A stretch of 64,000 nucleotides of DNA from Pantoea endophytica (GTDB lineage: Bacteria; Pseudomonadota; Gammaproteobacteria; Enterobacterales; Enterobacteriaceae), in NCBI RefSeq assembly GCF_002858935.1, contig NZ_PJRT01000033.1:372001-436000 (forward strand), in the 5' to 3' direction. A program made the position numbers and the translations under genes. Each line of letters opens with the position of its first letter. Within the stretch, counting starts at the first letter, position 1. This document shows positions 35,298 through 43,684 of this stretch, one piece after another. The notes under the pieces were generated by a model. The model searched no databases and was not told where the DNA came from. It saw only the letters and a list, made by a program, of their open reading frames with translations.

Positions 35298-35333
35298 TTG
35301 AAAATTATTTCTTATGCATGAAATAATTTTCAA
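35298..35333 (-). promoter_or_regulatory. 36-bp palindromic operator at the start of the polyol operon
   Basis: Perfect 14-bp arms TTGAAAATTATTTC and GAAATAATTTTCAA around TTATGCAT. On the minus strand it overlaps the predicted transcription start (about 35329). It is the probable binding site of the operon's own SorC-type regulator. Confidence 0.7.
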
Positions 35334-35335
35334 AA

Positions 35336-35364
35336 GGTATAAAAGCTGGCGGGGAAAAGATCAA
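35336..35364 (-). promoter_or_regulatory. Sigma-70 promoter of the polyol operon
   Basis: On the minus strand TTGATC, 17-base spacer, TATACC. The -10 box is six to twelve bases upstream of the palindrome, giving a start near 35329 and a leader of about 110 bases before the binding-protein gene. Confidence 0.65.
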
Positions 35365-35391
35365 ACGTTGGTTAATGAATTGTTTCTGACT

Positions 35392-35407
35392 TGTGAGTGC
35401 GTTCACT
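35392..35407 (-). promoter_or_regulatory. CRP site upstream of the polyol operon
   Basis: TGTGA-GTGCGT-TCACT matches the CRP core at 9 of 10 positions. Its centre lies about 70 bases upstream of the predicted start, a standard class I activation distance. The remaining part of 35408-35596 has a minor GCCAGG/CCTGGC hairpin (35499-35520) and nothing else. Confidence 0.65.
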
Positions 35408-35596
35408 AATTGCGCAAGGGGCTCTTACCGCTTTACACATTTAGTGACGAAAGCTATTTACGCATCCAGCGCTGCAAACGTGCCAACTGGGACGTTCAGC
35501 CAGGAAAGAGGAAACCTGGCCTGCAGTGATAATAAAAATCGCATTCACCGTCAGGCTAATCACGATTGAACATCAATGCAAAATAGGAATTAATTA

Positions 35597-36109
35597 ATGC
35601 TCATCACGTTTAGTGGATTACCCGGCACCGGCAAAAGCACCATTGCGCGCTTATTAGCGCAGCAGATCGGCGCGGTGTATTTACGCGTCGATACTATCGA
35701 ACAGGCGTTGCGATCGGGTGAAGAGAGCGAGAAAGCGATCGGGCCGGAAGGATATTTCGTTATCTACGGATTGGCACGCGACAATTTGCTGCTCGGTTCC
35801 ACCGTTATTACCGACTCGGTTAACGACCTGCAACTGATCCGCAACGCTTATCGCGATATCGCCTTGTTGAGCGGTGCGCCGCTGCTGGAAGTCGAAGTAA
35901 TCTGTTCCGATCGTAACAAACATCGCTTTCGCGTCGAAAATCGCGCTTCCGATATTAAAGGTTTGAAGCTGCCGGATTGGCAGGCAGTTGAACAGCGCGA
36001 ATATCAAGCCTGGGAGCGCGATCATTTGCAGCTTGATAGCGCCTTACTCTCGGCGCAGCAGTGCGTGGATGCCATTCTACAAGCGCTGCCTAAAATGTCA
36101 CAATCCTGA
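35597..36109 (+). CDS. P-loop AAA-type predicted kinase
   Basis: 170 residues, cytosolic. The Walker A motif G-L-P-G-T-G-K-S-T is at residues 7-15; V-D-T-I-E near 33 and R-V-E-N-R-A near 112 fit the small-molecule or nucleotide kinase group (adenylylsulfate kinase, chloramphenicol phosphotransferase relatives). No substrate can be assigned. It is divergent from the polyol operon across 379 bases, so co-regulation is possible. A hairpin follows it. Confidence 0.75.
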   Translation: MLITFSGLPGTGKSTIARLLAQQIGAVYLRVDTIEQALRSGEESEKAIGPEGYFVIYGLARDNLLLGSTVITDSVNDLQLIRNAYRDIALLSGAPLLEVEVICSDRNKHRFRVENRASDIKGLKLPDWQAVEQREYQAWERDHLQLDSALLSAQQCVDAILQALPKMSQS

Positions 36110-36115
36110 TCTTTC

Positions 36116-36142
36116 AGTGGTGGCGTAAAACGCGCCGCCACT
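36116..36142 (+). terminator. Hairpin after the P-loop kinase gene
   Basis: AGTGGTGGCG and CGCCGCCACT pair (one G-U) around a 7-base loop, followed by TTTCACC. Seven bases after the stop codon. Confidence 0.5.
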
Positions 36143-36287
36143 TTCACCTGAAACCCATTCTTCGATCTTAATGTGATCAACCTCCGGATTCGGCGGTTGC
36201 ATTATTGTTTATTGCTGCGCGTTTGTTATGAATGAAGCGTATTTTAGTTTCGAATGAAACTCGTAAGTTAACGAATCGGAGCATGTC

Positions 36288-37550
36288 ATGAATAATACTT
36301 TCACTTCACTGCAACAACCTGATGATTTCAAACAAAACGTATGCCTGATGAAAAGGGTGCTAAGAGAGCAGATCGGCGATGTCGAAGGTCTGTTTGAACA
36401 AGTCAGAAGCAAAATCGTCAGCGAAATTGCCGCTGCTCGCGCGGAAGAGGCGCAAAACGGCAGCGCGTGGCCGCAGGTGAGTCAGCAGGATATTGCGGCG
36501 GGACGTATCACCGATGAGGTGAAGGATCATATTCGTCGACGCGGTTGTGTAGTGGTGAAGCAGACATTCCCGCGCGATCAGGCGCTGGCCTGGGATGAAT
36601 CAATGCTCAAATACCTCGATGACAATGATTTCGACAACGTCTACCAAGGGCCGGGCGATAACTTCTTCGGCAATCTTGATGCGTCACGTCCGGAAATCTA
36701 TCCGATTTACTGGAGCGATGCGCAGATGTCAGCGCGCCAAAGCGATGCCATGGCCCAGACGCAATCTTTCCTCAATCGCTTGTGGACGTTTGAGTCGCGC
36801 GGCACGCGCTGGTTTGAACCTGACGTCAGTATCATTTATCCCGATCGTATTCGTCGCCGCTTGCCGGGCACCACCTCCAAAGGTCTTGGCGCGCACACTG
36901 ATTCAGGCGCATTGGAGCGTTGGTTACTGCCGGCGTATCAACAGGTGTTCAGCAAAATTTTCACCAACCAGTTTGATCAATACGATCCCTGGGATGCGGC
37001 GCATCGCACTGAAGTGAATGAGTATCAATCAGGGACTACCACCAAGTGCTCGGTATTCCGTACCTTCCAGGGCTGGACCGCGCTGTCGGATATGCGGACT
37101 GGTCAGGGCTTGCTGCATGTGGTGCCGGTGCCGGAAGCGATGGCCTATTTGTTGCTGCGTCCGTTGTTGAAAGATGTACCAGAAGATGAGCTTTGCGGCG
37201 TTGCGCCGGGCAAAGTGCTGCCGGTTTCAGCGCAGTGGCATCCGGAACTGATTGAGGGCTTGTGTTCGATTCCCGCGTTGCAGGCGGGCGATTCGGTTTG
37301 GTGGCATTGTGATGTGATCCACTCGGTCGCGCCGGTAGAGGATCAGCAAGGCTGGGGCAATGTAATGTACATTCCCGCCGCACCGCTGTGTGAGAAAAAT
37401 GCCGCCTACGCTACCAAAGTGGCGCAGGCGCTGGCCAGCGGTGCGTCGCCTGGCGATTTCCCGCAGGAGGATTATGAAACGCAGTGGCGCGATCGCTTCA
37501 CCCTCGACGCGCTGAATGCCAATGGTCGCCGCAGTCTGGGATTGGGCTAA
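36288..37550 (+). CDS. ybiU: DUF1479 protein YbiU, predicted Fe(II)/2-oxoglutarate oxygenase
   Basis: 420 residues, the length of E. coli YbiU (421) and close to it throughout. The motif G-A-H-T-D-S-G near residue 203 provides the H-x-D pair, and W-W-H-C-D-V-I-H-S-V near 340 the distal His, as in iron/2-oxoglutarate dioxygenases. The substrate is unknown. AATCGGAGCATGTC precedes the ATG. It is followed after 42 bases by a DeoR regulator, with which it may be linked; E. coli ybiU is not in this place, so this is a local insertion. Confidence 0.88.
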   Translation: MNNTFTSLQQPDDFKQNVCLMKRVLREQIGDVEGLFEQVRSKIVSEIAAARAEEAQNGSAWPQVSQQDIAAGRITDEVKDHIRRRGCVVVKQTFPRDQALAWDESMLKYLDDNDFDNVYQGPGDNFFGNLDASRPEIYPIYWSDAQMSARQSDAMAQTQSFLNRLWTFESRGTRWFEPDVSIIYPDRIRRRLPGTTSKGLGAHTDSGALERWLLPAYQQVFSKIFTNQFDQYDPWDAAHRTEVNEYQSGTTTKCSVFRTFQGWTALSDMRTGQGLLHVVPVPEAMAYLLLRPLLKDVPEDELCGVAPGKVLPVSAQWHPELIEGLCSIPALQAGDSVWWHCDVIHSVAPVEDQQGWGNVMYIPAAPLCEKNAAYATKVAQALASGASPGDFPQEDYETQWRDRFTLDALNANGRRSLGLG

Positions 37551-37592
37551 ATTTCTGGTAAGCTTGACAAAAATTTCACAGCAGCGGGTGTT

Positions 37593-38333
37593 ATGAACGC
37601 ACGTCATCAACAGATTATCCAATTGGTTAGCGAGCGCGGCAGCGTCAGCGTAAATGAGCTGGCGCACACCACCGGCGTCTCAGAAGTGACGGTGCGTCAG
37701 GATCTCAATCTTCTGGAGAAAGGCGGCTTTCTGCGCCGCGTGCACGGTTCCGCCGTGGCGCCAGAAAGTGATGATGTTGGCGCGCGTATGCAAACCCGCT
37801 TCGCGGTGAAAAAGCGTCTCGCCGAGTACGCGGCGTCGCTGGTGAACAGCGGTGAAACGGTGTTTATCGAAGGCGGCAGTACTAACGCTTTGCTGGCGCG
37901 TGAACTGAGTGAACGCAACGATATCACCATCATTACCGTGAGCCATTACATCGCCGGATTGCTGCGCGAAAAGGGCGGCGATGTGATCATCCTTGGCGGC
38001 CTGTTCCAGAAAAGCAGTGAATCGGTGGTGGGGCCGCTAACGCGTCTGTGTATTCAGCACCTCAATTTCCACAAGGCGTTTATCGGTATTGATGGCTGGG
38101 ATGCGGTCACCGGCTTTACCGGCCGCGATATGCTGCGCTGTGACGTGGTCAACGCCATCATGGAAAAACCTACACACACCATCGCGCTGACGGATTCCTC
38201 AAAGTTTGGCCAGATTCATCCGTTTGCGCTGGCACCGCTTCAGCCGTTTAAACAACTGATTACCGATGCCGAACTGGAGGCGAGCTATCAAAAAGCGCTG
38301 TGTGAGAAGGGCGTGGAAGTGAGTTTGGTCTAG
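37593..38333 (+). CDS. yciT: DeoR-family regulator, YciT type
   Basis: 246 residues. The DeoR helix-turn-helix occupies residues 1-55 ([19 protein letters not shown]) and the sugar-phosphate-binding domain has [10 protein letters not shown] near 90 and F-I-G-I-D-G-W near 165. It matches E. coli YciT well, including F-T-G-R-D-M near 180. YciT is linked to osmotic and envelope control in E. coli but its effector is unknown. TTGACA at 37565 may be its own -35 box. Thirteen bases separate it from the convergent hipA. Confidence 0.8.
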   Translation: MNARHQQIIQLVSERGSVSVNELAHTTGVSEVTVRQDLNLLEKGGFLRRVHGSAVAPESDDVGARMQTRFAVKKRLAEYAASLVNSGETVFIEGGSTNALLARELSERNDITIITVSHYIAGLLREKGGDVIILGGLFQKSSESVVGPLTRLCIQHLNFHKAFIGIDGWDAVTGFTGRDMLRCDVVNAIMEKPTHTIALTDSSKFGQIHPFALAPLQPFKQLITDAELEASYQKALCEKGVEVSLV

Positions 38334-38346
38334 CTCACGCAATCAG

Positions 38347-39594
38347 CTATTCAAGTGAAAAAGGATTGATGAACTGCCTGTGCCACAAGCTTTCCCGATC
38401 CACCTTGCTCAAATCGGCTTCATCACAAACATGATGCCAATAGGTTTCAATCGACGTTTTTATCAGCATGAAATGCGCATGCGCGTCAGCACGACTCAAA
38501 GCAAAGTGATGAGCGGCATCCAGGCAGCTGCTCATACGACTCAGATTATTGTTGCCACTAATCAACATCGCCTGCGAGACTTCGTTGCCAGCACGACCTT
38601 GCGGGCAAATGTCATAAGCAGGCGTAAGACTGAAGTTGTTACCATCCCAAAAGGCGGCATGATTGCGGGCATGGTCATCGGTGTTGCCGCTGAGAATATT
38701 GAAGCAAAGCCGTTTATACAACTCCAGCAAAGTCTCTTTGGGCGCGGCAAAACGTTGACGAATAATTTCAGCGAGTGTTTCGTAGCTGGCATAGCGCGCC
38801 AGCATATCGTCGAGTTCAAATAGGGTCAGCGCCGAAAGCATCACTTTTCGCGTCCATCCATCGGCTTTATGTTCGCGGTCAAAGCGCTCAATCATGATCA
38901 CATCGCGTCCGGCTACTTTGACTAACTTCACCGGAGCGACATGCAATCCTGCCAACTGCGCCAACCGCATCGCCAGGAATTCGCCTTTCACCACGTTCCA
39001 GATATCCGCACTGGCAGAAAATTTCGCGATGTATTTTTTTCCCTCGGCCTCGATCAGCGCTTTTGGCCGCGCGCCACCGATCGACGTCCCATGAAAAAGC
39101 GCCTGATCCAGTTCGGGTGTTAGCGGCACGCCTTTTTCAACCCGATCAGCCGACTCCAGTAATTCAGGAAGGGTGACATTCGCAGTTGAGCGCGGAATGT
39201 ATTCCGTTGCTGAGTGCTGGAAATCCAGGGCACCAATGCGATCTGAACCGGACTCAATGAGATACGTCAGCTCATCGAGTATTCCGGTATCGACGTTGGC
39301 GCCTTTCCGTCCCATTCGACGGTTGATAATGACACGGCGCCCCCAGGCATCAGGTGCGCTGTCACGGATACATCCCGCAATGTTTAACCCATTCAGCGGC
39401 GGAATAACGCCAGTCCGCAGAGGAAGTTCATTGGGATTGAGCGGAATGCGGTTTTCTCGCTGCAGATAACTACGACCATAGTTGAAAAGCAGCGTATCGC
39501 CTTCAGCCTCAAGCCTGCCCGCCACCACTGGTGATGTTTCACCAGGCAGCCATATCCATACGTAAGCGTCTCTAAAACGCGCTTCAGAAGTCAT
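38347..39594 (-). CDS. hipA: HipA-type Ser/Thr kinase toxin
   Basis: 415 residues. HipA kinases phosphorylate GltX and related targets, stopping translation and producing persisters. The couple domain is in residues 1-100, the glycine-rich nucleotide loop in G-T-S-I-G-G-A-R-P-K-A near 168, and the catalytic loop in S-G-N-T-D-D-H-A-R-N-H near 302; all key residues (Asp, Asn, Asp in the later Y-D-I-C-P) are present, so the toxin appears intact. It overlaps hipB by 11 bases. It may be one of the shorter HipA subgroups rather than an orthologue of E. coli HipA (440). Confidence 0.88.
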   Translation of the reverse strand: MTSEARFRDAYVWIWLPGETSPVVAGRLEAEGDTLLFNYGRSYLQRENRIPLNPNELPLRTGVIPPLNGLNIAGCIRDSAPDAWGRRVIINRRMGRKGANVDTGILDELTYLIESGSDRIGALDFQHSATEYIPRSTANVTLPELLESADRVEKGVPLTPELDQALFHGTSIGGARPKALIEAEGKKYIAKFSASADIWNVVKGEFLAMRLAQLAGLHVAPVKLVKVAGRDVIMIERFDREHKADGWTRKVMLSALTLFELDDMLARYASYETLAEIIRQRFAAPKETLLELYKRLCFNILSGNTDDHARNHAAFWDGNNFSLTPAYDICPQGRAGNEVSQAMLISGNNNLSRMSSCLDAAHHFALSRADAHAHFMLIKTSIETYWHHVCDEADLSKVDRESLWHRQFINPFSLE

Positions 39595-39943
39595 CCTTCA
39601 CCTTCCTGCTACTCTTTTTTTTACTGGTGTGTTTGGGTAACAGCTTGAGCTTTTCCTCAACACGATTTCGATGGCTGACCAATGATGGCAAACACACCTC
39701 TGCATCAAACAGGGGAATGCCCAATATGGCCGCAATCTCGAAATAACTGCCAATCTGACATTTCACGTCGCCTTGCTCAATGCGATGTAAAGTCCCACGC
39801 GAAATACCGGCTCTTTCTGCTAACTCAGATACTGGAATTTGCTTCTCGATACGTTCAGCACGAATCAAGGAAGCTAATAGGGCAATCGCTTCCTGAGCAT
39901 AGCGTGAGGTGGGTGAAGTGATAGAAGCCATGACTTGTTCCAT
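39584..39943 (-). CDS. hipB: HipB-type Xre antitoxin
   Basis: 119 residues from ATG 39943, or 115 from ATG 39931, which has GGAACAAG upstream; neither site is decisive. The Xre helix-turn-helix is at about residues 36-90 (I-P-V-S-E-L-A-E-R-A-G-I-S-R-G-T-L-H-R-I-E). The C-terminal 30 residues are strongly basic (K-K-K-S-S-R-K) and longer than in E. coli HipB (88). It precedes hipA as usual. A promoter and two matching operators lie upstream. Confidence 0.85.
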   Translation of the reverse strand: MEQVMASITSPTSRYAQEAIALLASLIRAERIEKQIPVSELAERAGISRGTLHRIEQGDVKCQIGSYFEIAAILGIPLFDAEVCLPSLVSHRNRVEEKLKLLPKHTSKKKSSRKVKDDF

Positions 39944-39948
39944 ACAGG

Positions 39949-39971
39949 GTACCAATAAACGTAATTTGTAC
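39949..39971 (-). promoter_or_regulatory. hipBA operator 1
   Basis: A 23-base imperfect dyad, GTACCAATAA...TAATTTGTAC on the plus strand. It differs at only two positions from operator 2 read in the opposite direction, 97 bases away centre to centre. It lies between the promoter and hipB. Confidence 0.65.
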
Positions 39972-39983
39972 TATATATGGAAC

Positions 39984-40013
39984 ATCTTAGCCTGATATGA
40001 AGGGTTTTTTCAA
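39984..40013 (-). promoter_or_regulatory. hipBA promoter
   Basis: On the minus strand TTGAAA, 18-base spacer, TAAGAT, sitting between the two operators. The start would be about 30 bases before hipB. Confidence 0.6.
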
Positions 40014-40031
40014 CGGCGCATAATGTCAGAG

Positions 40032-40082
40032 ATGTTCACTGTGTAGTACCAATTACGCTTATTGGTACTACACAGTGAACAT
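40032..40082. promoter_or_regulatory. hipBA operator 2 within a 51-base perfect inverted repeat
   Basis: Arms of 22 bp (40032-40053 and 40061-40082) are perfect complements around TACGCTT. The inner 23 bases (GTACCAAT...ATTGGTAC, 40046-40068) repeat operator 1. It lies just upstream of the hipBA -35 box and 14 bases past the eryD stop, so the hairpin may also mark the end of the ery transcript, although no T-run follows. Confidence 0.65.
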
Positions 40083-40096
40083 TTCATCATTGCAAT

Positions 40097-41050
40097 TCAG
40101 CCCACTAATGCCTGCGCGGTGACCTCATCAGTGATCAAACCGGTCACCAGACCGCTGGCCAGCACTGCGCGAATCGCGGCGACCTTACTGGCGCCGCCCG
40201 CCAGGGCGACAATCTCTGCGCGATGCGAGAGATCGAGATCCACCGACAACGTGCGGGCTGTTAGGTTGGTGTGAATCATCTGTCCGTTGGCATCGAAGAA
40301 GTGGCCCAGCAGCTCGCCGACCGCGCCGGATGAGGAGATATCATTGATCTCCGCTTCATCAATCATGCCGGCTTCAACCAGCTGAGCCGCGGGTTCCACG
40401 GTGCCAATTCCCACCAGTTTGACTTCACTCTGCGCCGCCATGGCAAACACCTCGCTCACGCCGCGCTGCGCCAGTAACACTTCGCGATCTTCTTGGGTAT
40501 TGGCAAAGAAAGGCACGGGCATCATGTAGGCCTGCGCACCGGTTTTCTCGGCGATGCGGTGCATAACGTCGTGAGGATTGAGCGCGTAGTTGCGGGTTAA
40601 ACAGCCGAGCAGCGAGACAAAGCGCATATGCGGCGCATCAATACGTGGCAATTGATGGATGGCGGCGGAAAGGGTGCGGCCATGCCCCAGACCTAAGGTG
40701 GTAGAAGGCGACGCGGTGAGCAGGTTACGCAGGTAATCCGCGCCCGCCATGCCCAGCGCGCGCACCGGCAAGCCTTCTTCGCCAAGATCGGGGGCGACAT
40801 GACAGAAGTTAAGCGCGAATTTCGCGCGCAGACGATCTTCTAATTGGACGCAGGCGACGATATCACCATCAATCGACACCTTCACCGCGCCTTCCGCCAC
40901 CATGCGCGCAATCATGCGGTGCGTTTTCACCGACGGCAGCCCGAGTCGTTTCGCCACTTCCGCCTGCGTTAAACCGCCGACGTAGTGCAGCCAGGCGGCG
41001 CGCAGCGCCAGAGATTCGTCGCGTTCAGTCGAGGTTGGTGCCGGTTTCAT
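40097..41050 (-). CDS. eryD: SorC-family regulator of erythritol catabolism (EryD)
   Basis: 317 residues, matching Brucella EryD (316). The helix-turn-helix G-L-T-Q-A-E-V-A-K-R-L-G-L-P-S-V-K-T-H-R occupies residues 25-46; the sugar-binding domain follows, with L-G-L-G-H-G-R-T near 120 and A-G-G-A-S-K near 290. In Brucella EryD represses the ery genes until erythritol is present. It is the last gene of the eryABCD transcript, separated from eryC by a palindromic repeat. AAAGGACAACCC precedes its ATG. Confidence 0.82.
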   Translation of the reverse strand: MKPAPTSTERDESLALRAAWLHYVGGLTQAEVAKRLGLPSVKTHRMIARMVAEGAVKVSIDGDIVACVQLEDRLRAKFALNFCHVAPDLGEEGLPVRALGMAGADYLRNLLTASPSTTLGLGHGRTLSAAIHQLPRIDAPHMRFVSLLGCLTRNYALNPHDVMHRIAEKTGAQAYMMPVPFFANTQEDREVLLAQRGVSEVFAMAAQSEVKLVGIGTVEPAAQLVEAGMIDEAEINDISSSGAVGELLGHFFDANGQMIHTNLTARTLSVDLDLSHRAEIVALAGGASKVAAIRAVLASGLVTGLITDEVTAQALVG

Positions 41051-41083
41051 GGGTTGTCCTTTGGTTTATATGGTGCGCTTAAG

Positions 41084-41185
41084 CCCTCATCCCAACCTTC
41101 TCCCACAAGTGGGAGAAGGGGCCGTTCGAGCAGCGTGCGCGGACAGTTCCCTCGCCCGCTTGCGGGAGAGGGTTAGGGTGAGGGG
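41084..41185. repeat. REP-like double-hairpin repeat inside the ery operon
   Basis: Hairpin 1 is CCTTCTCCCAC-AA-GTGGGAGAAGG (41096-41119). Hairpin 2 is CCCTCGCCCGC-TT-GCGGGAGAGGG (41149-41172, one mismatch). Outer CCCTCATCC / GGGTGAGGG segments enclose both. Such CCCTCACCCTAACCC-type palindromes are dispersed in many gammaproteobacterial genomes. It lies between eryC and eryD and may lower or stabilise expression of one of them. Confidence 0.7.
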
Positions 41186-41198
41186 GAAACCGCGCCCC

Positions 41199-42137
41199 TC
41201 ACTCCGCCAAATGCAGATCCTGCACGCCGGTATCAATATGCCCGGCCCAGAAGGCGACGCTTTCGGCGATCTCCGCCACCACGTTGCTATCGGTTGGCTC
41301 GCGCTCTTTAAAACTCAGCTCAAGGCAGATCTCATTATCCTGCGCACCGCCGCGCGCCAGCGCGTCCAGCAGCGGCTGCGGCTGAATGCGGCCGCCGGCA
41401 TTGTACTGCAATGTAAAAGGTCTGTGTCCGCCTTTATCCAGCATGCTCTGTTTAATATGGATAATCGGCGAGTAACGCGGCACCGCTTCGGCCCACGCAT
41501 AAGGATCGTAATCGCGCGGATCGGCGGAAGTGACATCTCCGTGATCGATATCCGCCATCATCCACATCGGCAGCGCCATTGAGGCAGTACTCAAACGCTG
41601 CTGTAGCGCCAGACAGGCCGGAATGGTTTCGCCAAACTCGCGGCCCACGCTCATGGGTTCCCAAAACAGGTATTTCAATCCGGCGGCTTTGGCGTGTTCG
41701 GCAACGTCGGCCCAGCAATCAATGGCGATGTCGATCAGTGCGTCGCGGCGCGCAACATCGTTGAAATCCTGCTGGGTAAAGATGGCGAACTGCGAACCCA
41801 CCGCGTCGCCGCCCAGCTCGGCGGTGATATCAGCGAAGGTTTTAAACCAGCCAACATAATAGCGGCGTACTTCGACATCAGGATGACCAAAATGGTTGAG
41901 GCGACCATAGGGGCCGGTCATGCCGGAGGTCACGCGCACGCCGGTGGCGCGCAGCGCCTGCTGCATCTTGCGCGTCATGCGCGTGAGGGTCGCAGCAGGC
42001 CAGCCGGGATTGATAAATTCATGGGTGAGCTGCACATCACGGATGCGGATCTGCTGCGCCACGGTGTTAATCAAATCCTGCGGGTCGGCAAAGCGGTTCA
42101 CCAACGGATTAGTATTCAGTGACAGCGTTAACGGCAT
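41199..42137 (-). CDS. eryC: EryC-like sugar phosphate isomerase/epimerase (TIM barrel)
   Basis: 312 residues, against 309 in Brucella EryC. It belongs to the xylose-isomerase-like TIM-barrel group; metal ligands would be the Glu in F-W-E-P-M-S-V near 160, the Asp/His in D-I-D-H-G near 197, His in I-H-I-K-Q near 242 and Glu in C-L-E-L-S near 285. In Brucella EryC acts as an L-3-tetrulose-4-phosphate racemase. Here it sits directly after eryB (10-base gap). A related epimerase role on another tetrose or pentulose phosphate is possible. Confidence 0.8.
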   Translation of the reverse strand: MPLTLSLNTNPLVNRFADPQDLINTVAQQIRIRDVQLTHEFINPGWPAATLTRMTRKMQQALRATGVRVTSGMTGPYGRLNHFGHPDVEVRRYYVGWFKTFADITAELGGDAVGSQFAIFTQQDFNDVARRDALIDIAIDCWADVAEHAKAAGLKYLFWEPMSVGREFGETIPACLALQQRLSTASMALPMWMMADIDHGDVTSADPRDYDPYAWAEAVPRYSPIIHIKQSMLDKGGHRPFTLQYNAGGRIQPQPLLDALARGGAQDNEICLELSFKEREPTDSNVVAEIAESVAFWAGHIDTGVQDLHLAE

Positions 42138-42147
42138 GATTCACCTC

Positions 42148-43674
42148 TTATCCGGCATGCGTACGCAGCGGCGCGGGAGAAGCAAAGGTGGCGTTGAACC
42201 ACAGGGTGAAAGCCTGTTGCTGCGCGTCATCGAGGTGCAACTTATGCTTGGTGCGGCGCCACAACACATCCTCGGCCTGCTGCGCCCACTCGTTTTCCAC
42301 CAGATAACGCACCTCGGCTTCGTACAGCTGTCCACCAAAGTGGCGGCCAAGATCGCCCAGCGCATTGGCATGACCGATCAGCTTATCGATACGCGTGCCA
42401 TACAGCCGCGCATAGTGTTTGCGCAGCGCCTGCGGTAGCCACGGCCAGCGCGCTTTGACCTGCTCTAAGAAACTGTCGAAATCGGCATGTGGCATATCGC
42501 CGCCCGGTAAGGTGGCGCCCCGCGTCCAGTCCGCGCCCATGTTGGGGAAGAACGGCGCCAGTTTCTGTATCGCATGTTCAGCCAGCTTGCGGAAGGTGGT
42601 GATCTTGCCGCCAAACACATGCAGCAGCGGGGCATTTTGTTGATCGTCGAGGTCAAACACGTAATCACGCGTCACCGCCGATGGATTGCCTTTGCCGTCA
42701 TCAAACAGCGGACGCACGCCGGAGAAGCGCGTGATCACATCACTGGCGCGCAGTTTCACCTTGAAGTAGCGATTCACCACGTCGATCAGGTATTGCTGCT
42801 CGCTGTCGTCGGCGGTAACCGCTTCCGCTTTGCCTTGCCACGGAATATCGGTGGTGCCGATCAGCGCTTTATCGCCTTCATACGGGTTGATAAAGATCAC
42901 CCGCTTGTCGGTGTTCTGCACCAGATACGCCTGCTGACCTTCCCAGAATTTCGGCACAATGATGTGCGAGCCTTTGACCAGCCGCACGTTGCGACTGCTT
43001 GTGGTGTGCGTGACCTGATTGACGATATCCAGCACCCACGGTCCGGCGGCGTTAACCAGCACTTTGGCAAACACGGTGCGTGAGGTACCGCTGGCATCCT
43101 GCAGGGTGATTTCCCACTTGCCGTTATGACGTGTCGCCGATACGCAGCGGGTACGCGGCAGAATGGTGGCGCCGCGCTCGGCGGCATCCAGCGCATTCAG
43201 CGTCACCAGCCGCGCATCATCCACCCAGCAATCGGAGTACTCGAATCCTTTACTGTAACTGTCCAGCAGCGGCGCACCTTCAGGATCGCGGCGTAAATCC
43301 AGCGAACGCGTGCCCGGCAGTTTCTGACGGCCGCCAAGGTGGTCATAAAGAAACAGGCCAAGGCGTACCAGCCACGCCGGGCGATCGGTTGGGCTGTGTG
43401 GCAAGACAAACCGCATCGGCCAGATGATATGCGGTGCGGCGTTGAGCAGCACTTCGCGCTCGATCAGCGCCTCACGCACCAGCCGAAACTCGTAATACTC
43501 CAGATAACGCAGCCCGCCGTGCACCAGCTTGCCGGAGCGCGATGACGTGCCCTGCGCGAGGTCATCTTTCTCACACATCATTACCGACAATCCGCGACCG
43601 GCAGCGTCACGCGCGATACCAGCACCGTTGATACCGCCGCCAATCACAAACAGATCCAGCATGTGTTCACTCAT
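42148..43674 (-). CDS. eryB: Erythritol-phosphate dehydrogenase EryB (FAD, GlpD-like)
   Basis: 508 residues; Brucella EryB is about 502. The FAD motif I-G-G-G-I-N-G-A-G-I-A-R-D-A-A-G-R-G is at residue 11 and the signature G-T-S-S-R-S-G-K-L-V-H-G-G-L-R-Y-L-E at about 40. It oxidises L-erythritol-4-phosphate to L-3-tetrulose-4-phosphate at the membrane. The main alternative is a plain glycerol-3-phosphate dehydrogenase (GlpD, 501), but its place between eryA and eryC argues against that. AAGGAG precedes the ATG; eryA ends 10 bases upstream. Confidence 0.82.
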   Translation of the reverse strand: MSEHMLDLFVIGGGINGAGIARDAAGRGLSVMMCEKDDLAQGTSSRSGKLVHGGLRYLEYYEFRLVREALIEREVLLNAAPHIIWPMRFVLPHSPTDRPAWLVRLGLFLYDHLGGRQKLPGTRSLDLRRDPEGAPLLDSYSKGFEYSDCWVDDARLVTLNALDAAERGATILPRTRCVSATRHNGKWEITLQDASGTSRTVFAKVLVNAAGPWVLDIVNQVTHTTSSRNVRLVKGSHIIVPKFWEGQQAYLVQNTDKRVIFINPYEGDKALIGTTDIPWQGKAEAVTADDSEQQYLIDVVNRYFKVKLRASDVITRFSGVRPLFDDGKGNPSAVTRDYVFDLDDQQNAPLLHVFGGKITTFRKLAEHAIQKLAPFFPNMGADWTRGATLPGGDMPHADFDSFLEQVKARWPWLPQALRKHYARLYGTRIDKLIGHANALGDLGRHFGGQLYEAEVRYLVENEWAQQAEDVLWRRTKHKLHLDDAQQQAFTLWFNATFASPAPLRTHAG

Positions 43675-43684
43675 GATTTACTCC

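Noticed and set aside
42148-43674. Calling this gene glpD
   Set aside because: Family and length allow GlpD, but it is flanked by EryA- and EryC-like genes in ery order and has no glp neighbours.
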